NCBI GenBank assembly: GCA_963677245.1
Contig: OY781921.1
Span: forward strand, 2,170,001-2,234,000
Reading direction: 5' to 3'
Source: Saccharicrinis sp963677245
GTDB taxonomy: Bacteria > Bacteroidota > Bacteroidia > Bacteroidales > Marinilabiliaceae
Length of the DNA stretch: 64,000 nucleotides
Part shown: positions 1 through 8,693 of the stretch, piece by piece
Layout: the number at the start of each line of letters is the position of its first letter
Position numbering within the stretch: the stretch's first letter is position 1
Program-made: the position numbers and the translations under genes
Notes under the pieces: generated by a model
The model's database searches: none
Seen by the model: the letters and a program-made list of their open reading frames with translations, nothing else
What the model was told of the DNA's origin: nothing

Positions 1-335
1 TTTATCTCTATATAAATAGTCGGAGTTCGATTGCCCTACAACAAAAAGTCCCCAAAGCCCTATTATTAGCCCCTAGGCAGATACATCCCTACCTTCAGTT
101 AGATATATTTCTCCATCGGCTCGAGAACAGCTTCCTTCATTAAAAGATTTTATTCCCTTGATAAAATCTGCTTTTCACTTACATTCAACTACCCCTATTT
201 TTAGGTAGTCAATAAGGTAATCTTATCCATCATTTTCTCTCCACCCGAATAAAATTACCCACTTTTAGGGATTTAAGACTTATTTGTCTTTTTCTACTTT
301 TAGCGAATTCATTTTTTGAACTACAAAAAGCACAA
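1..335. other. Leading intergenic region with inverted repeats
   Basis: No gene is visible in these 335 bases. Two CCC...TTTTAGG-type inverted repeats lie here. One is at 188-209, with arms ACTACC and GGTAGT around a T-rich centre. The other is at about 258-271 and reads CCC-ACTTTTA-GGG. A similar but stronger dyad lies at 1909-1932 in front of the next gene. A GCCCCTAGGCA string at 70-80 resembles the near-palindrome inside the promoter at 11890-11920. I do not see a convincing TAnnTTTG element before the gene that starts at 336. Confidence 0.4.
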
Positions 336-1715
336 ATGACAAAAATAAGCATTCAGATTTTTACACTGTTTTTGATGATCGTGATATTAGGATCATGTCA
401 ATCAGATAATGTTAAACCAACCCGGCAGCTGCAAGGCGAACTGGCTGGTGGAGAAACAACTGTATTCATAAGTAACAGCCAAGCCTTTGGCACACCTGCT
501 CCTAACCTAAGCGAAGCTAATCTCGAAAAGCATTTAGAAGGCGACCAGGCTTTTGAAGCCATATTTGTATCCAGTCCGGCACCAAAGCAAGGAGGTTTAG
601 GACCAGTTTTCAACAATACTTCGTGTATTGCATGTCACCCATCCGATGGCAGAGCCTCAGTTCCTGCTAATGTAAATTCCCTAAGCGGATTCTTTTTCAG
701 AATAAGCATTCCTGGTGAAGGAGCAAACGGCGGCCCTAACCCAGTTCCGGGATTTGGAACCCAAATGCAACACCAGGCTTTGTTTGGTTATCAACCTGAA
801 GCCCTGATGACACGCGAATACGAATATTTTACTGAGATTTTAAGTGATGGCACTGAGATTGAATTACAGAAGCCCATTTATGGTATAAAAGATCCCTACA
901 TCGCTCTCCCTGCTGATGTACAAATATCTCCACGAATTGGTATGCCTGTTTTTGGTTTAGGTCTATTACAAGCCATCAAAGAAGACGATATTCTGGCGCA
1001 TGCCGATGAAAACGACAGTGATGGTGATGGTATATCGGGTAAGCCCAATTATGTGTGGGATGCCGTTTCCCAAAGTGTTCAGCTTGGCAGATTTGGTTGG
1101 AAAGCAGGCACTTCTAACATTCTGGCTCAGGCCGCCGGAGCATACAGCGATGATATGGGACTCACCACTCCCATTCACCCTGTTGAAGCTTCATACGGGC
1201 AAAGCAATGGCGATCCTGATGCTATATCACCTGAAGTGAGCCAGGAAGAGCTGGATGCTGTTACCTTTTATTGCTTAACGCTTGGTGTACCTGCTGCCAG
1301 AAATATAAACGATCAGGATGTGGTGCAAGGACGAAAAATATTTGATCAATTGGCCTGCAATCAATGCCATACCCCATCATACACCACTGGCTTGGTTGAG
1401 GGTCTTCCTGAAATATCAGAACAAACTATTTATCCCTATACCGATATGCTTTTGCACGATATGGGAGAAGGACTAGCCGATAACAGAAACGAATTTAAAG
1501 CTAATGGGCAAGAGTGGAAAACACGTCCCCTTTGGGGAATTGGCTTAACCAATGTAACCAGTGGACACACCACTTTTTTACACGATGGTAGAGCCAGAAA
1601 TATTACTGAAGCGATACTATGGCATGGAGGTGAAGCACAGGCTTCTACAGATGGCTTTAAAGCTTTAAATACAACAGATAGAGAAAAGCTATTACAATTT
1701 TTGAATTCGCTTTAG
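336..1715 (+). CDS. Di-heme c-type oxidoreductase lipoprotein (DUF1111/DHOR type), copy 1
   Basis: The 459-residue protein has a lipoprotein signal peptide with the lipobox LGSC at Cys21, so it should be anchored in the envelope. Two haem c motifs are visible: CIACH at residues 97-101 and CNQCH at 341-345. Between them is a calcium-like acidic loop (DENDSDGDG, about 225-233). The C-terminal block LWGIGL...FLHDGRARNITEAI...WHGGE is typical of the DUF1111 di-heme oxidoreductases, a family related to MauG/cytochrome c peroxidases whose substrates are mostly unknown. A paralogue lies at 4762-6165 with the same C-terminal block. The gene opens a run of envelope genes that includes a porin and an imelysin, which suggests a periplasmic redox role. 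The family call is firm. The reaction is not known. Confidence 0.88.
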   Translation: MTKISIQIFTLFLMIVILGSCQSDNVKPTRQLQGELAGGETTVFISNSQAFGTPAPNLSEANLEKHLEGDQAFEAIFVSSPAPKQGGLGPVFNNTSCIACHPSDGRASVPANVNSLSGFFFRISIPGEGANGGPNPVPGFGTQMQHQALFGYQPEALMTREYEYFTEILSDGTEIELQKPIYGIKDPYIALPADVQISPRIGMPVFGLGLLQAIKEDDILAHADENDSDGDGISGKPNYVWDAVSQSVQLGRFGWKAGTSNILAQAAGAYSDDMGLTTPIHPVEASYGQSNGDPDAISPEVSQEELDAVTFYCLTLGVPAARNINDQDVVQGRKIFDQLACNQCHTPSYTTGLVEGLPEISEQTIYPYTDMLLHDMGEGLADNRNEFKANGQEWKTRPLWGIGLTNVTSGHTTFLHDGRARNITEAILWHGGEAQASTDGFKALNTTDREKLLQFLNSL

Positions 1716-1755
1716 CAGAATCACATTATTGCCTTCTAAAGAAAAATAATAATCC

Positions 1756-1783
1756 TCTCCCCTCCTAAAATTCGGGAGGGGAA
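1756..1783. repeat. CCCCTCC/GGAGGGG hairpin repeat, copy 1
   Basis: An inverted repeat (CCCCTCC, then TAAAATTC, then GGGAGGGG) lies 40 bases after the stop of the first di-heme oxidoreductase gene. The core CCTCCTAAAATTC reappears in reverse complement at 23526-23550, so this is a dispersed repeat and not only a terminator. There is no T tract directly after the hairpin. Confidence 0.55.
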
Positions 1784-1908
1784 CTAAGCTCAATTTTATC
1801 CTCTTGAATAAAGAATGAGGTGTTCAATACTACTCAATAATTGTAAAAACAAAACATACCCCTAAATTTTTAATTGAATCTGGCAAATATATTACTCCCA
1901 CCCCCTCT

Positions 1909-1932
1909 TCTATCCCCATTTTTAGGGATAGA
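1909..1932. promoter_or_regulatory. Operator-like inverted repeat before the porin gene
   Basis: A perfect 8-base dyad (TCTATCCC and GGGATAGA) flanks a CATTTTTA centre. It lies about 85-107 bases before the start at 2016. The central CCC-n-ATTTTTAGGG resembles the dyads at 188-209 and 258-271 in front of the first gene. It could be a regulator-binding site. The regulator is unknown. Confidence 0.35.
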
Positions 1933-2015
1933 CATCTTTACCAAACAATTGGTATTGCCCTACCCTCATATAATCCATTGCTTTGTAATGTTCAAATCGG
2001 ATAACATTCAATTCA

Positions 2016-3278
2016 ATGAAAAGGGAAAAAGTATTGTACAAAATTTTATTCGTGATTTTATTTATCTCAATAAGTCACATTTTAAAGTCTCAGGCACCAG
2101 GAAACTTTTCTAAATACCGCTTTGGTGGTTATGGCGAAATCCTATACCAAAGAATGGATTATAGTGCCGACAGATATAGCAGTCCTAATGGTGCTCAAAA
2201 AGAAAACAGGGCATTTATCACCTTACCTCGTGTAGTTTTTTCTTTCGATTATAAATTCAGAGACGATATTATTTTAACATCCGAGATTGAATTTGAATAT
2301 GGCGGAACCGGTTCTGCTTTGGAATTAGAATATGAAGAAGCTGGTGAGTATGAAATGGAAGTGGAACACGGTGGAGAGGTTGTACTGGAACAATTAATTA
2401 TCACCAAAATATTTAATAAGCATTTAAGTTTAACTGCAGGGCATTTAATAGTTCCTGTTGGACAAACAAATGCCCGCCACGAATCCATCACTTACTTTGG
2501 AACCGTTAGACCGGAAAGTGAAACTTCCATTATTCCTTTAACCTGGCACGAAACAGGAATCTCGTTCAATGCGAATTATAGAAGATGGAGAGCTCAAGTT
2601 TTTATAATAAACGGATTGGATGCCAATGGTTTTTCTTCAGCCTATTGGGTTAGATCGGGTAAACAAGGATTATTTGAAAATGTAAAAATGACCGATCCTG
2701 CTTTTGCCTATCGTATCGAAAATACAAGTGTTAAAAACTTACGTTTAAGTTCTTCCGGATATTTTGGAAACAGTACTGGCAATACGCAAAAACCAGAAAA
2801 AATGGGAGACTTAAAAGGTCAGGTGAGTATTGTTACGGGAGATTTTGAGTTTAACAATCGTAAAATCATTGCACGAGGAAATGTAGTATGGGGAAACCTT
2901 TCAGATTCCTACGAAATCTCATCTATCAATAAAAACATCTCTAAAAATATTCAATACCAACGTACGCCGGTTGCACAAAATGCCCTGGCATACGGAGTGG
3001 AATGTGGTTATGCCTTTCAGCTAAAAGAAAAAGGCAGTCGGATTATTCCTTTTGCCAGATACGAATATTACAATTCTATGGAGAATACAGCTGCCGACAT
3101 GTTAGCTGATGCGAGATATAAAAGAGACGTAACCACGTTCGGAGTAAATTATTTTATGACGCCGGCTGTAGCTATAAAAGCAGATTACAGCCACCGAAGA
3201 ATCGGGTTAGGCGATTATAACCACGAGAACACCTTTGGGTTGGCTCTGGTGTACACAGGCTGGTTTATGCAGAAATAA
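2016..3278 (+). CDS. Outer-membrane porin-like beta-barrel protein
   Basis: The 420-residue protein starts with a signal peptide ending near ILKSQA. The rest is a string of alternating-hydrophobicity strands rich in Tyr, Phe and Gly, with a terminal strand ending in an aromatic residue (LALVYTGWFMQK), as in outer-membrane barrels. An acidic stretch (about 95-125, EYEEAGEYEMEVEHGG) probably forms a loop facing the medium or the pore. The strand ITAGHLIVPVGQTNARHE looks like the phosphate-selective porin (OprO/OprP) type. It is about 300 bases after the di-heme oxidoreductase gene and 140 before the imelysin gene. It probably admits a small solute to the periplasmic enzymes. Its specificity cannot be read from the sequence. 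Confidence 0.65.
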   Translation: MKREKVLYKILFVILFISISHILKSQAPGNFSKYRFGGYGEILYQRMDYSADRYSSPNGAQKENRAFITLPRVVFSFDYKFRDDIILTSEIEFEYGGTGSALELEYEEAGEYEMEVEHGGEVVLEQLIITKIFNKHLSLTAGHLIVPVGQTNARHESITYFGTVRPESETSIIPLTWHETGISFNANYRRWRAQVFIINGLDANGFSSAYWVRSGKQGLFENVKMTDPAFAYRIENTSVKNLRLSSSGYFGNSTGNTQKPEKMGDLKGQVSIVTGDFEFNNRKIIARGNVVWGNLSDSYEISSINKNISKNIQYQRTPVAQNALAYGVECGYAFQLKEKGSRIIPFARYEYYNSMENTAADMLADARYKRDVTTFGVNYFMTPAVAIKADYSHRRIGLGDYNHENTFGLALVYTGWFMQK

Positions 3279-3418
3279 CAAACACAAATTCAATACTTAA
3301 CTAATGTTTACATTAAAAACTAACAATATGAAACGAACCGCTGGAAATGTTTCTCTCGCAGAATATTCCATAATGGGAGTTCCATCGAATACAAATAATA
3401 TCTAAAAACCATAATGAG

Positions 3419-4534
3419 ATGAAAAAGTTAATACTATTTAGTGCTATTGCAGCTCTTTTATTTAATGCTTGTTCCGATGACGAAACACCGGGAGACAAAA
3501 GCTACGGTAACGATTATGACTTTTCAGCTATAATTGCAGACTACGTTGATTACACAGTAGTTCCTACATATGCTGATATGAAAGATAAATCAGCTTTAAT
3601 GTTGGGTGCCACTGAAGATTTTTTAGCCTCAGGATCTCAGGATGACATTAATATGGCTTGCGAATACTGGAAACAAACCCGTCAACCTTGGGAATGTAGT
3701 GAGGCCTTTTTATTCGGACCAGCTGCCAATCAAAGTTTAGATCCATTATTGGATTCTTGGCCATTAGATCAGGCACAGTTAGATCAGGTTTTAGCCAGTA
3801 ATCAAACAATTGATGCAGCCTATGTAAAAGATGCTTTAGGAGCTGTATTAAGAGGTTTCCACACAATTGAATACTTATTGTTCCGCGACGGACAAGCGCG
3901 TGCAGCTGCCGACGTAAGCGATCGTGAAAAAGAATATTTAGTAGCCGTTACAGAGGTTTTAAGAGATGACTGTTTGTTTTTATGGGCACTTTGGGCTGGT
4001 GTTGAAGATGGTACAGCCGAAGCTACTTTAGTTGAAGAATTGGAGCTTGAAATTGGAACACCATATGCCGAAATCCTTAAAAATGCAGGGAATGCAGGAA
4101 GTATTTACCTGTCACAAACCGATGCTGTAGACGAAATTTTGTTAGGTATTTCAGGTATTGCAGATGAGGTTGCAAACGCTAAAATTGCCGACCCTGTGAG
4201 TAGTGGCGATGTATTGGAGGTAGAATCATGGTTTAGCTGGAACTCATTAACTGACTTCCAAAACAACGTTAGAAGTATCGAAAATTCTTATTTAGGAGGA
4301 TACGATGGCGGAAGTTCAGGAGCTTGTCTTTCTGACTATGTAAAAGAAAAAGATGCTGAATTAGATACAAAGGTTAAAGGATTAATCACTGACGCTATTG
4401 ATGCTATCGCTGACATTCCTTACCCTTTCAGAAATAATTTAAATAATCAAGATAAAGTCAATGCAGCAATGGATGCAGTTAATGCGGTTGCTTCGGTTTT
4501 CGACGAAGAAGTAAGACCGCTGTTCATTGACTAA
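3419..4534 (+). CDS. Imelysin family lipoprotein (peptidase M75/IrpA-like)
   Basis: The 371-residue protein has a lipoprotein signal (lipobox FNAC, Cys18). The helical domain carries GFHTIE, the GxHxxE motif that defines imelysins. The N-terminal ADYVDYTVVPTYADM and the C-terminal helical repeats also fit. Imelysins are periplasmic or surface proteins linked to iron or other metal uptake (IrpA, EfeO and algal FEA1 relatives), and the Hx2E motif is thought to bind metal. The gene lies between a porin gene and a second di-heme oxidoreductase gene, and this neighbourhood supports a metal or redox role. A rho-independent terminator follows at 4592. Peptidase activity is doubtful in this family. 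The family call is firm. Confidence 0.88.
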   Translation: MKKLILFSAIAALLFNACSDDETPGDKSYGNDYDFSAIIADYVDYTVVPTYADMKDKSALMLGATEDFLASGSQDDINMACEYWKQTRQPWECSEAFLFGPAANQSLDPLLDSWPLDQAQLDQVLASNQTIDAAYVKDALGAVLRGFHTIEYLLFRDGQARAAADVSDREKEYLVAVTEVLRDDCLFLWALWAGVEDGTAEATLVEELELEIGTPYAEILKNAGNAGSIYLSQTDAVDEILLGISGIADEVANAKIADPVSSGDVLEVESWFSWNSLTDFQNNVRSIENSYLGGYDGGSSGACLSDYVKEKDAELDTKVKGLITDAIDAIADIPYPFRNNLNNQDKVNAAMDAVNAVASVFDEEVRPLFID

Positions 4535-4591
4535 TTGTTTTCCTTTTCAGAGCAGGTAATATGGGATTATATGCTTGCTCGTCTTCATCAA

Positions 4592-4626
4592 AAGAACTGT
4601 CCTTAACGAAGGATAGTTCTTTCTTA
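4592..4626 (+). terminator. Rho-independent terminator after imelysin gene
   Basis: The arms AAGAACTGTCCTT and AAGGATAGTTCTT pair around an AACG loop and are followed by TCTT. The site is about 60 bases after the imelysin stop. Confidence 0.75.
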
Positions 4627-4761
4627 AAGTTTTAAACGAGACAAAAAGGAAAAACAATCTACAAAGACCTTTTGCACTGCGAGTACTTACAACAACTTAT
4701 AGCCTATTATGCAAGAGGTTCCCCAAACCAATTGCACGTGAACAACCAGATAATAATTACG

Positions 4762-6165
4762 ATGTTGAAAAGGAAAATTCTAATTGTAATGGTCATTATT
4801 GGTGCCTGGATAAGCGGATGTAGTGTCAACGAATCTGAAGATATCCTAACACCCGGTGGCAGAGTTGCTCTACCCGAAGAACTATCTGCCGGAGAATCGA
4901 CTGTTTTTAATTCTACCAGTAAAGCTTTTGATACACCCGCTTCTTGGGTAACAGGAGAATTGTCTGCGCTCTTTTTAGAAGGAGATGCGCTTTATGATAA
5001 CCCCAGGGTTTCGGATGGTAACCCAGTGAATGGTGGATTAGGCCCTGTTTACGCTGGTTACTCATGCGCCAGTTGCCACAACGATGCCGGAAGAACAAAA
5101 TCCACATTATTTACCGATGGTGGTACAGGTCAATATGGCTTCTCCTCTTTCCTGACTTTTATCCGTACTCCTAACGGTCAAAACCACAAAAACTACGGTC
5201 GCGTATTACACGATCAGGCTGTATACGGATCGGAACCAGAAGGCAAAGTACGCGCAACCTACACCGAAAAGCACTATAATTTTCCGGATGGAGAAAGCTA
5301 TAGTTTAATAACACCACACTACGAAATTTACGATTGGTACGCAGATTCTATTCCTGTGGAACAATTAGAAATGACAGTTCGCACACCCTTGCGCCATGTA
5401 GGAATGGGCTTAATGCTTGCTGTTGATAAAAACGAAATTAAAGAGTTAGCCAGCATCCAGTATCCTGAATACGGTATTTCAGGAGAAATTAACTGGATTG
5501 TGGAGCGAAATACAAAACAGGTAGGATTATCCGGTCACAAAGCACAGCACTCTGATTTAACGGTAGAACTTGGTTTTTTATCGGACATGGGCGTAACTAA
5601 TGATCGTTATCCACACGAAGTATCTGAAGGACAATCGCAGGTAACTGGAGAATATGACATCCAGATTACAACTGAAGAAATGGCTGCCGTGGATTTTTAC
5701 ATGCACAGCTTAGGTGTACCTGCCCGAAGAGCAGTTCAAAACGAAACCGTACAAAAAGGAGAGGAACTTTTTTACCAGGCCAAATGCCACCTATGCCACA
5801 CGCCTACGCTTCACACGCAAAAAGAAGGTGTAAAACTACTAGATGGTACAAGCTTACCATGGCTGGGAGGACAAACCATACATCCATATACCGATTATTT
5901 ATTACACGATATGGGTCCGGAATTAGGAGACAATTACTCCCAGTTCAACGCTTCCGGCGACGAGTGGCGAACCACACCATTATGGGGAATCGGCCTGCAG
6001 GAAGTAGTCAACGGTCATAGCCATTTTTTACACGATGGCAGAGCCCGAAACTTTACGGAAGCCATCATGTGGCACGGAGGAGAAGGAGATGTTTCCAGAC
6101 AAATATTCTCAAAAATGACACAAGAAGAACGCGAAACACTCATCATGTTTTTGCGCTCTCTTTAA
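4762..6165 (+). CDS. Di-heme c-type oxidoreductase lipoprotein (DUF1111/DHOR type), copy 2
   Basis: I chose the ATG at 4762 over the longer frame opening at 4672, because it gives a standard lipoprotein signal (MLKRKILIVMVIIGAW, lipobox ISGC, Cys20). The 467-residue product has haem motifs CASCH at 102-106 and CHLCH at 342-346. Its C-terminal block (LWGIGL, FLHDGRARNFTEAIMWHGGE) is nearly identical to that of the protein at 336-1715. The two are clear paralogues, but the middle regions differ, and copy 2 lacks the DENDSDGDG loop. This suggests different substrates or a redox relay using both. It should be a lipid-anchored, haem-carrying envelope oxidoreductase. The reaction is unknown. Confidence 0.87.
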   Translation: MLKRKILIVMVIIGAWISGCSVNESEDILTPGGRVALPEELSAGESTVFNSTSKAFDTPASWVTGELSALFLEGDALYDNPRVSDGNPVNGGLGPVYAGYSCASCHNDAGRTKSTLFTDGGTGQYGFSSFLTFIRTPNGQNHKNYGRVLHDQAVYGSEPEGKVRATYTEKHYNFPDGESYSLITPHYEIYDWYADSIPVEQLEMTVRTPLRHVGMGLMLAVDKNEIKELASIQYPEYGISGEINWIVERNTKQVGLSGHKAQHSDLTVELGFLSDMGVTNDRYPHEVSEGQSQVTGEYDIQITTEEMAAVDFYMHSLGVPARRAVQNETVQKGEELFYQAKCHLCHTPTLHTQKEGVKLLDGTSLPWLGGQTIHPYTDYLLHDMGPELGDNYSQFNASGDEWRTTPLWGIGLQEVVNGHSHFLHDGRARNFTEAIMWHGGEGDVSRQIFSKMTQEERETLIMFLRSL

Positions 6166-6200
6166 CTCAAAGAAATTAATTGACAATTATTAGTAAAGCT

Positions 6201-6268
6201 CTGATTACTGTTTACTGTAGACTGCTAACTGCTAACTGTAAACTGTAAACTGATCATTGATAACTGAA
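6201..6268. repeat. ACTG-rich dispersed intergenic repeat, copy 1
   Basis: The stretch is built of 7-9 base steps of the type (T/C)TAACTG, GTAAACTG and GATAACTG. The same kind of sequence recurs at about 10807, 16205, 27207, 28866 and 36419. It fills the gap between the second di-heme oxidoreductase gene and the Rid-fold gene. Confidence 0.7.
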
Positions 6269-6285
6269 AATAGACAAACTTGCTT

Positions 6286-7446
6286 ATGTATTTCGATAAA
6301 ATTAAAACAAACCTGGTAGATATAAATTACTCCAAATTTGACGGAGCTAATTCTGAAGAATACAACATCATTATGCAACCAACCATAAATGGTACCATTG
6401 ATGAACAAATAAATGCCTTACGATTAGGTCTGGAATTATTCTTTAAAAAAGAAGCCTGTACTTCTGATGACATTGCCTTTCAACGTTTATTCGTAAGCGA
6501 TTTCACCAATCAATCCGCTGACTTATACAATGCCGATTTATTTAACTGCGATTGTGCTTTATCTATCGTACAACAAAGTCCTTTAAACGGCAATAAAGTG
6601 GCCTTATGGACTACCATTTACAAAGGAAAAGAGAATGCCATTTTCAGGAAAGAAAAGGACGATTGCAAACTGGTGATTGATCACAACGGTTACCAGCATA
6701 TGTATACCACACAAATGATTGGCGACAAGGATAACAATTGTTCTTATGATCAAACCAATCATATTTTCGATGATTATCTGCGTATGCTTGATGGTCATAA
6801 TTTAACATTGAAGGAGCATTGTATTCGTACCTGGTTTTATGTGCGCGATATTGATAACAACTACGCCGGAATGGTTAAAGCCAGAAACGAAATCTTTGAT
6901 CAATACCAAATGACCAAGGATACGCATTTTATTACCAGCACAGGAATCGAAGGGCGTTTTGCCGATCCTTCTGCTTTAGTCTTACTGGATACGTATGCTG
7001 TTGGCGGAATCAAGCCCGAGCAGATTAAATTTTTAGAAGCTCGTGATTACCTGAATCCAACACACGAATACGGAGTAGCTTTTGAACGCGGAACAGCTGT
7101 TGATTATGGCGATCGCAGACAGATTTTTATTTCCGGAACTGCAAGTATCGACAACAAAGGAGAGATTGTACACGTGGGTGATATTCATGGGCAAATCAAC
7201 CGCACCTTTGAAAATATTCAGGCTTTATTAAGTGAAGCGGAATCCAATCTGGATGACATCAGCAGCATGATTGTTTACCTGCGCGATGTAGCAGATTATA
7301 ACGTTACCGAAGATTACATGAAAAAGAACTATCCGCACTTACCATACATTATTGTGCTGGCTCCTGTTTGTCGTCCGGGATGGTTAATTGAAATTGAATG
7401 TATTGCAGTAAAGGAAATCAATAACAAAGCATACAACTGCTTTTAA
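6286..7446 (+). CDS. Rid-fold protein, possibly chorismatase-like (FkbO/Hyg5/XanB2 type)
   Basis: The start is the ATG at 6286; the in-frame TTG at 6280 adds only two residues. The 386-residue product ends in a YjgF/RidA-like domain (about 255-380: IFISGTASI, GDIHGQINRTFENIQALL, DISSMIVYLRD, CRPGWLIEIECIAV). It is about three times the length of RidA and has an N-terminal domain of its own. The RidA arginine that binds the substrate carboxylate does not line up. The pattern SGTAS...GDxxxQ...T..NI...CRPxxLxEIE matches my recollection of chorismate-hydrolysing enzymes. It has no signal peptide, so it is cytoplasmic, unlike its neighbours. It could instead be a multidomain Rid protein of unknown activity. 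The Rid fold is firm. The chorismatase reading is inference. Confidence 0.55.
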   Translation: MYFDKIKTNLVDINYSKFDGANSEEYNIIMQPTINGTIDEQINALRLGLELFFKKEACTSDDIAFQRLFVSDFTNQSADLYNADLFNCDCALSIVQQSPLNGNKVALWTTIYKGKENAIFRKEKDDCKLVIDHNGYQHMYTTQMIGDKDNNCSYDQTNHIFDDYLRMLDGHNLTLKEHCIRTWFYVRDIDNNYAGMVKARNEIFDQYQMTKDTHFITSTGIEGRFADPSALVLLDTYAVGGIKPEQIKFLEARDYLNPTHEYGVAFERGTAVDYGDRRQIFISGTASIDNKGEIVHVGDIHGQINRTFENIQALLSEAESNLDDISSMIVYLRDVADYNVTEDYMKKNYPHLPYIIVLAPVCRPGWLIEIECIAVKEINNKAYNCF

Positions 7447-7459
7447 TGAGGAGGAAATA

Positions 7460-8683
7460 ATGATGAAGAATTTATACCTAATAATCCTGTTTTGCTTATC
7501 GGTTTCGCTTATGCAGGCGCAAACCGACAGCACGTTAAATAAATATATCGACAACGGTTTAATTTCTATTGCCGATAAAGACGGAATGACCTGGAGTACT
7601 AAAAAAGGTGATTTCCTTTTTAAACCGTATACCTTAATTCAAACCCGTGGAATTTATAATTACTACGATGATGAAGGTCTGAGCCTGGCGGAAGAAGATA
7701 ATGTAATGAACTCAGGTTTTGCAGTTCCTTTTGCATTGGTAGGTTTTGCTGGAAAAGCGTTTAATAAAATTACCTATAACGTAGCCTTAAATGCAGCCTC
7801 ATCAGGTGCTGCTATTTTAAATCAGGCCTGGTTTGATATTAACCAAAGTGATGCACTACGTTTTCGAATTGGTAAATTCAAGACGCCTTTTAATCAGGCT
7901 TATTTATCCCGCAACGGACAAACCTTATTTCCATTACTCCCCACATCTTTAAATACCAGAGTAAATGTGCCATTCAGCATCAACTCTGTCAATCCCGCTA
8001 TTGCTACAGGTTTTGATATTGGTGTGCAAATGCATGGTGTTCTCAATAAAAAAATTGGATATCAATTGGGCGTTTTTAATGGAACCGGAATTGGTGTTAA
8101 TAGCGCAACTAATTCCATCAGCGACGATACCGGTTTGCCGGCCTTATTGTATTCTGGTCGTTTAGTGTATATGTCCTTAGGCGAGATGCCTAAATATCAA
8201 GGACACCCCGATCGCTTAGATGAAAAATACATGCTATTGGGTGTATCTGGTTCTTATAGTCTGGAAGCCAACTACGAAAGTAGCAACGATATGAGAGTAG
8301 GTTGCGAGTTTGCCCTTTTATATAACCGCTGGTATGTGGCTGCTGAAGCCTACCTGCTTAGTATGGATTTTGTGGAGCGTCAGCAAACATCTCCGGTATA
8401 TACATTCTGGGGAGGATACGCACAAGCTGGGTATTTTTTATCACCTAAAGTACAGCTAGCAACCCGTTTTGACATGATGGACAGAAACTCCATTGACGAA
8501 GCCGGATACTTATACATGCCTGCTGTTGGTTTTAACTACTTTTTGGCAGGGCATAATCTAAAAATTCAAACCATGTATCAGTTTATGGGTAAAGCAGGCC
8601 ATGCCTCTGTTGCCGAAGCCAACGATGATGACAATGGGATGAGTGAGCATAGCGTTTGTGTTCAACTGCAGTTTGCATTTTAA
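7460..8683 (+). CDS. Porin O/P-like outer-membrane protein
   Basis: The 407-residue protein has a signal peptide (cleavage near MQAQ). Its features are typical of phosphate-selective porin O/P barrels in Bacteroidota: an early FKPYTLIQTRG strand, LRFRIGKFKTPFNQAYLSRNGQTLF in mid-protein, and a terminal strand ending VCVQLQFAF with the C-terminal aromatic residue. It starts 13 bases after the Rid-fold gene and is followed 10 bases later by a cytochrome lipoprotein gene, so it is part of an operon. MM gives two possible starts three bases apart. It probably lets an anionic or small solute into the periplasm. Its true specificity is unknown. Confidence 0.75.
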   Translation: MMKNLYLIILFCLSVSLMQAQTDSTLNKYIDNGLISIADKDGMTWSTKKGDFLFKPYTLIQTRGIYNYYDDEGLSLAEEDNVMNSGFAVPFALVGFAGKAFNKITYNVALNAASSGAAILNQAWFDINQSDALRFRIGKFKTPFNQAYLSRNGQTLFPLLPTSLNTRVNVPFSINSVNPAIATGFDIGVQMHGVLNKKIGYQLGVFNGTGIGVNSATNSISDDTGLPALLYSGRLVYMSLGEMPKYQGHPDRLDEKYMLLGVSGSYSLEANYESSNDMRVGCEFALLYNRWYVAAEAYLLSMDFVERQQTSPVYTFWGGYAQAGYFLSPKVQLATRFDMMDRNSIDEAGYLYMPAVGFNYFLAGHNLKIQTMYQFMGKAGHASVAEANDDDNGMSEHSVCVQLQFAF

Positions 8684-8693
8684 ACCTTAAGGT

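Noticed and set aside
3328..3405. 25-residue open frame before the imelysin gene
   Set aside because: It has an ATG and a stop, but no signal, no family look and low coding quality. It is probably part of the leader.
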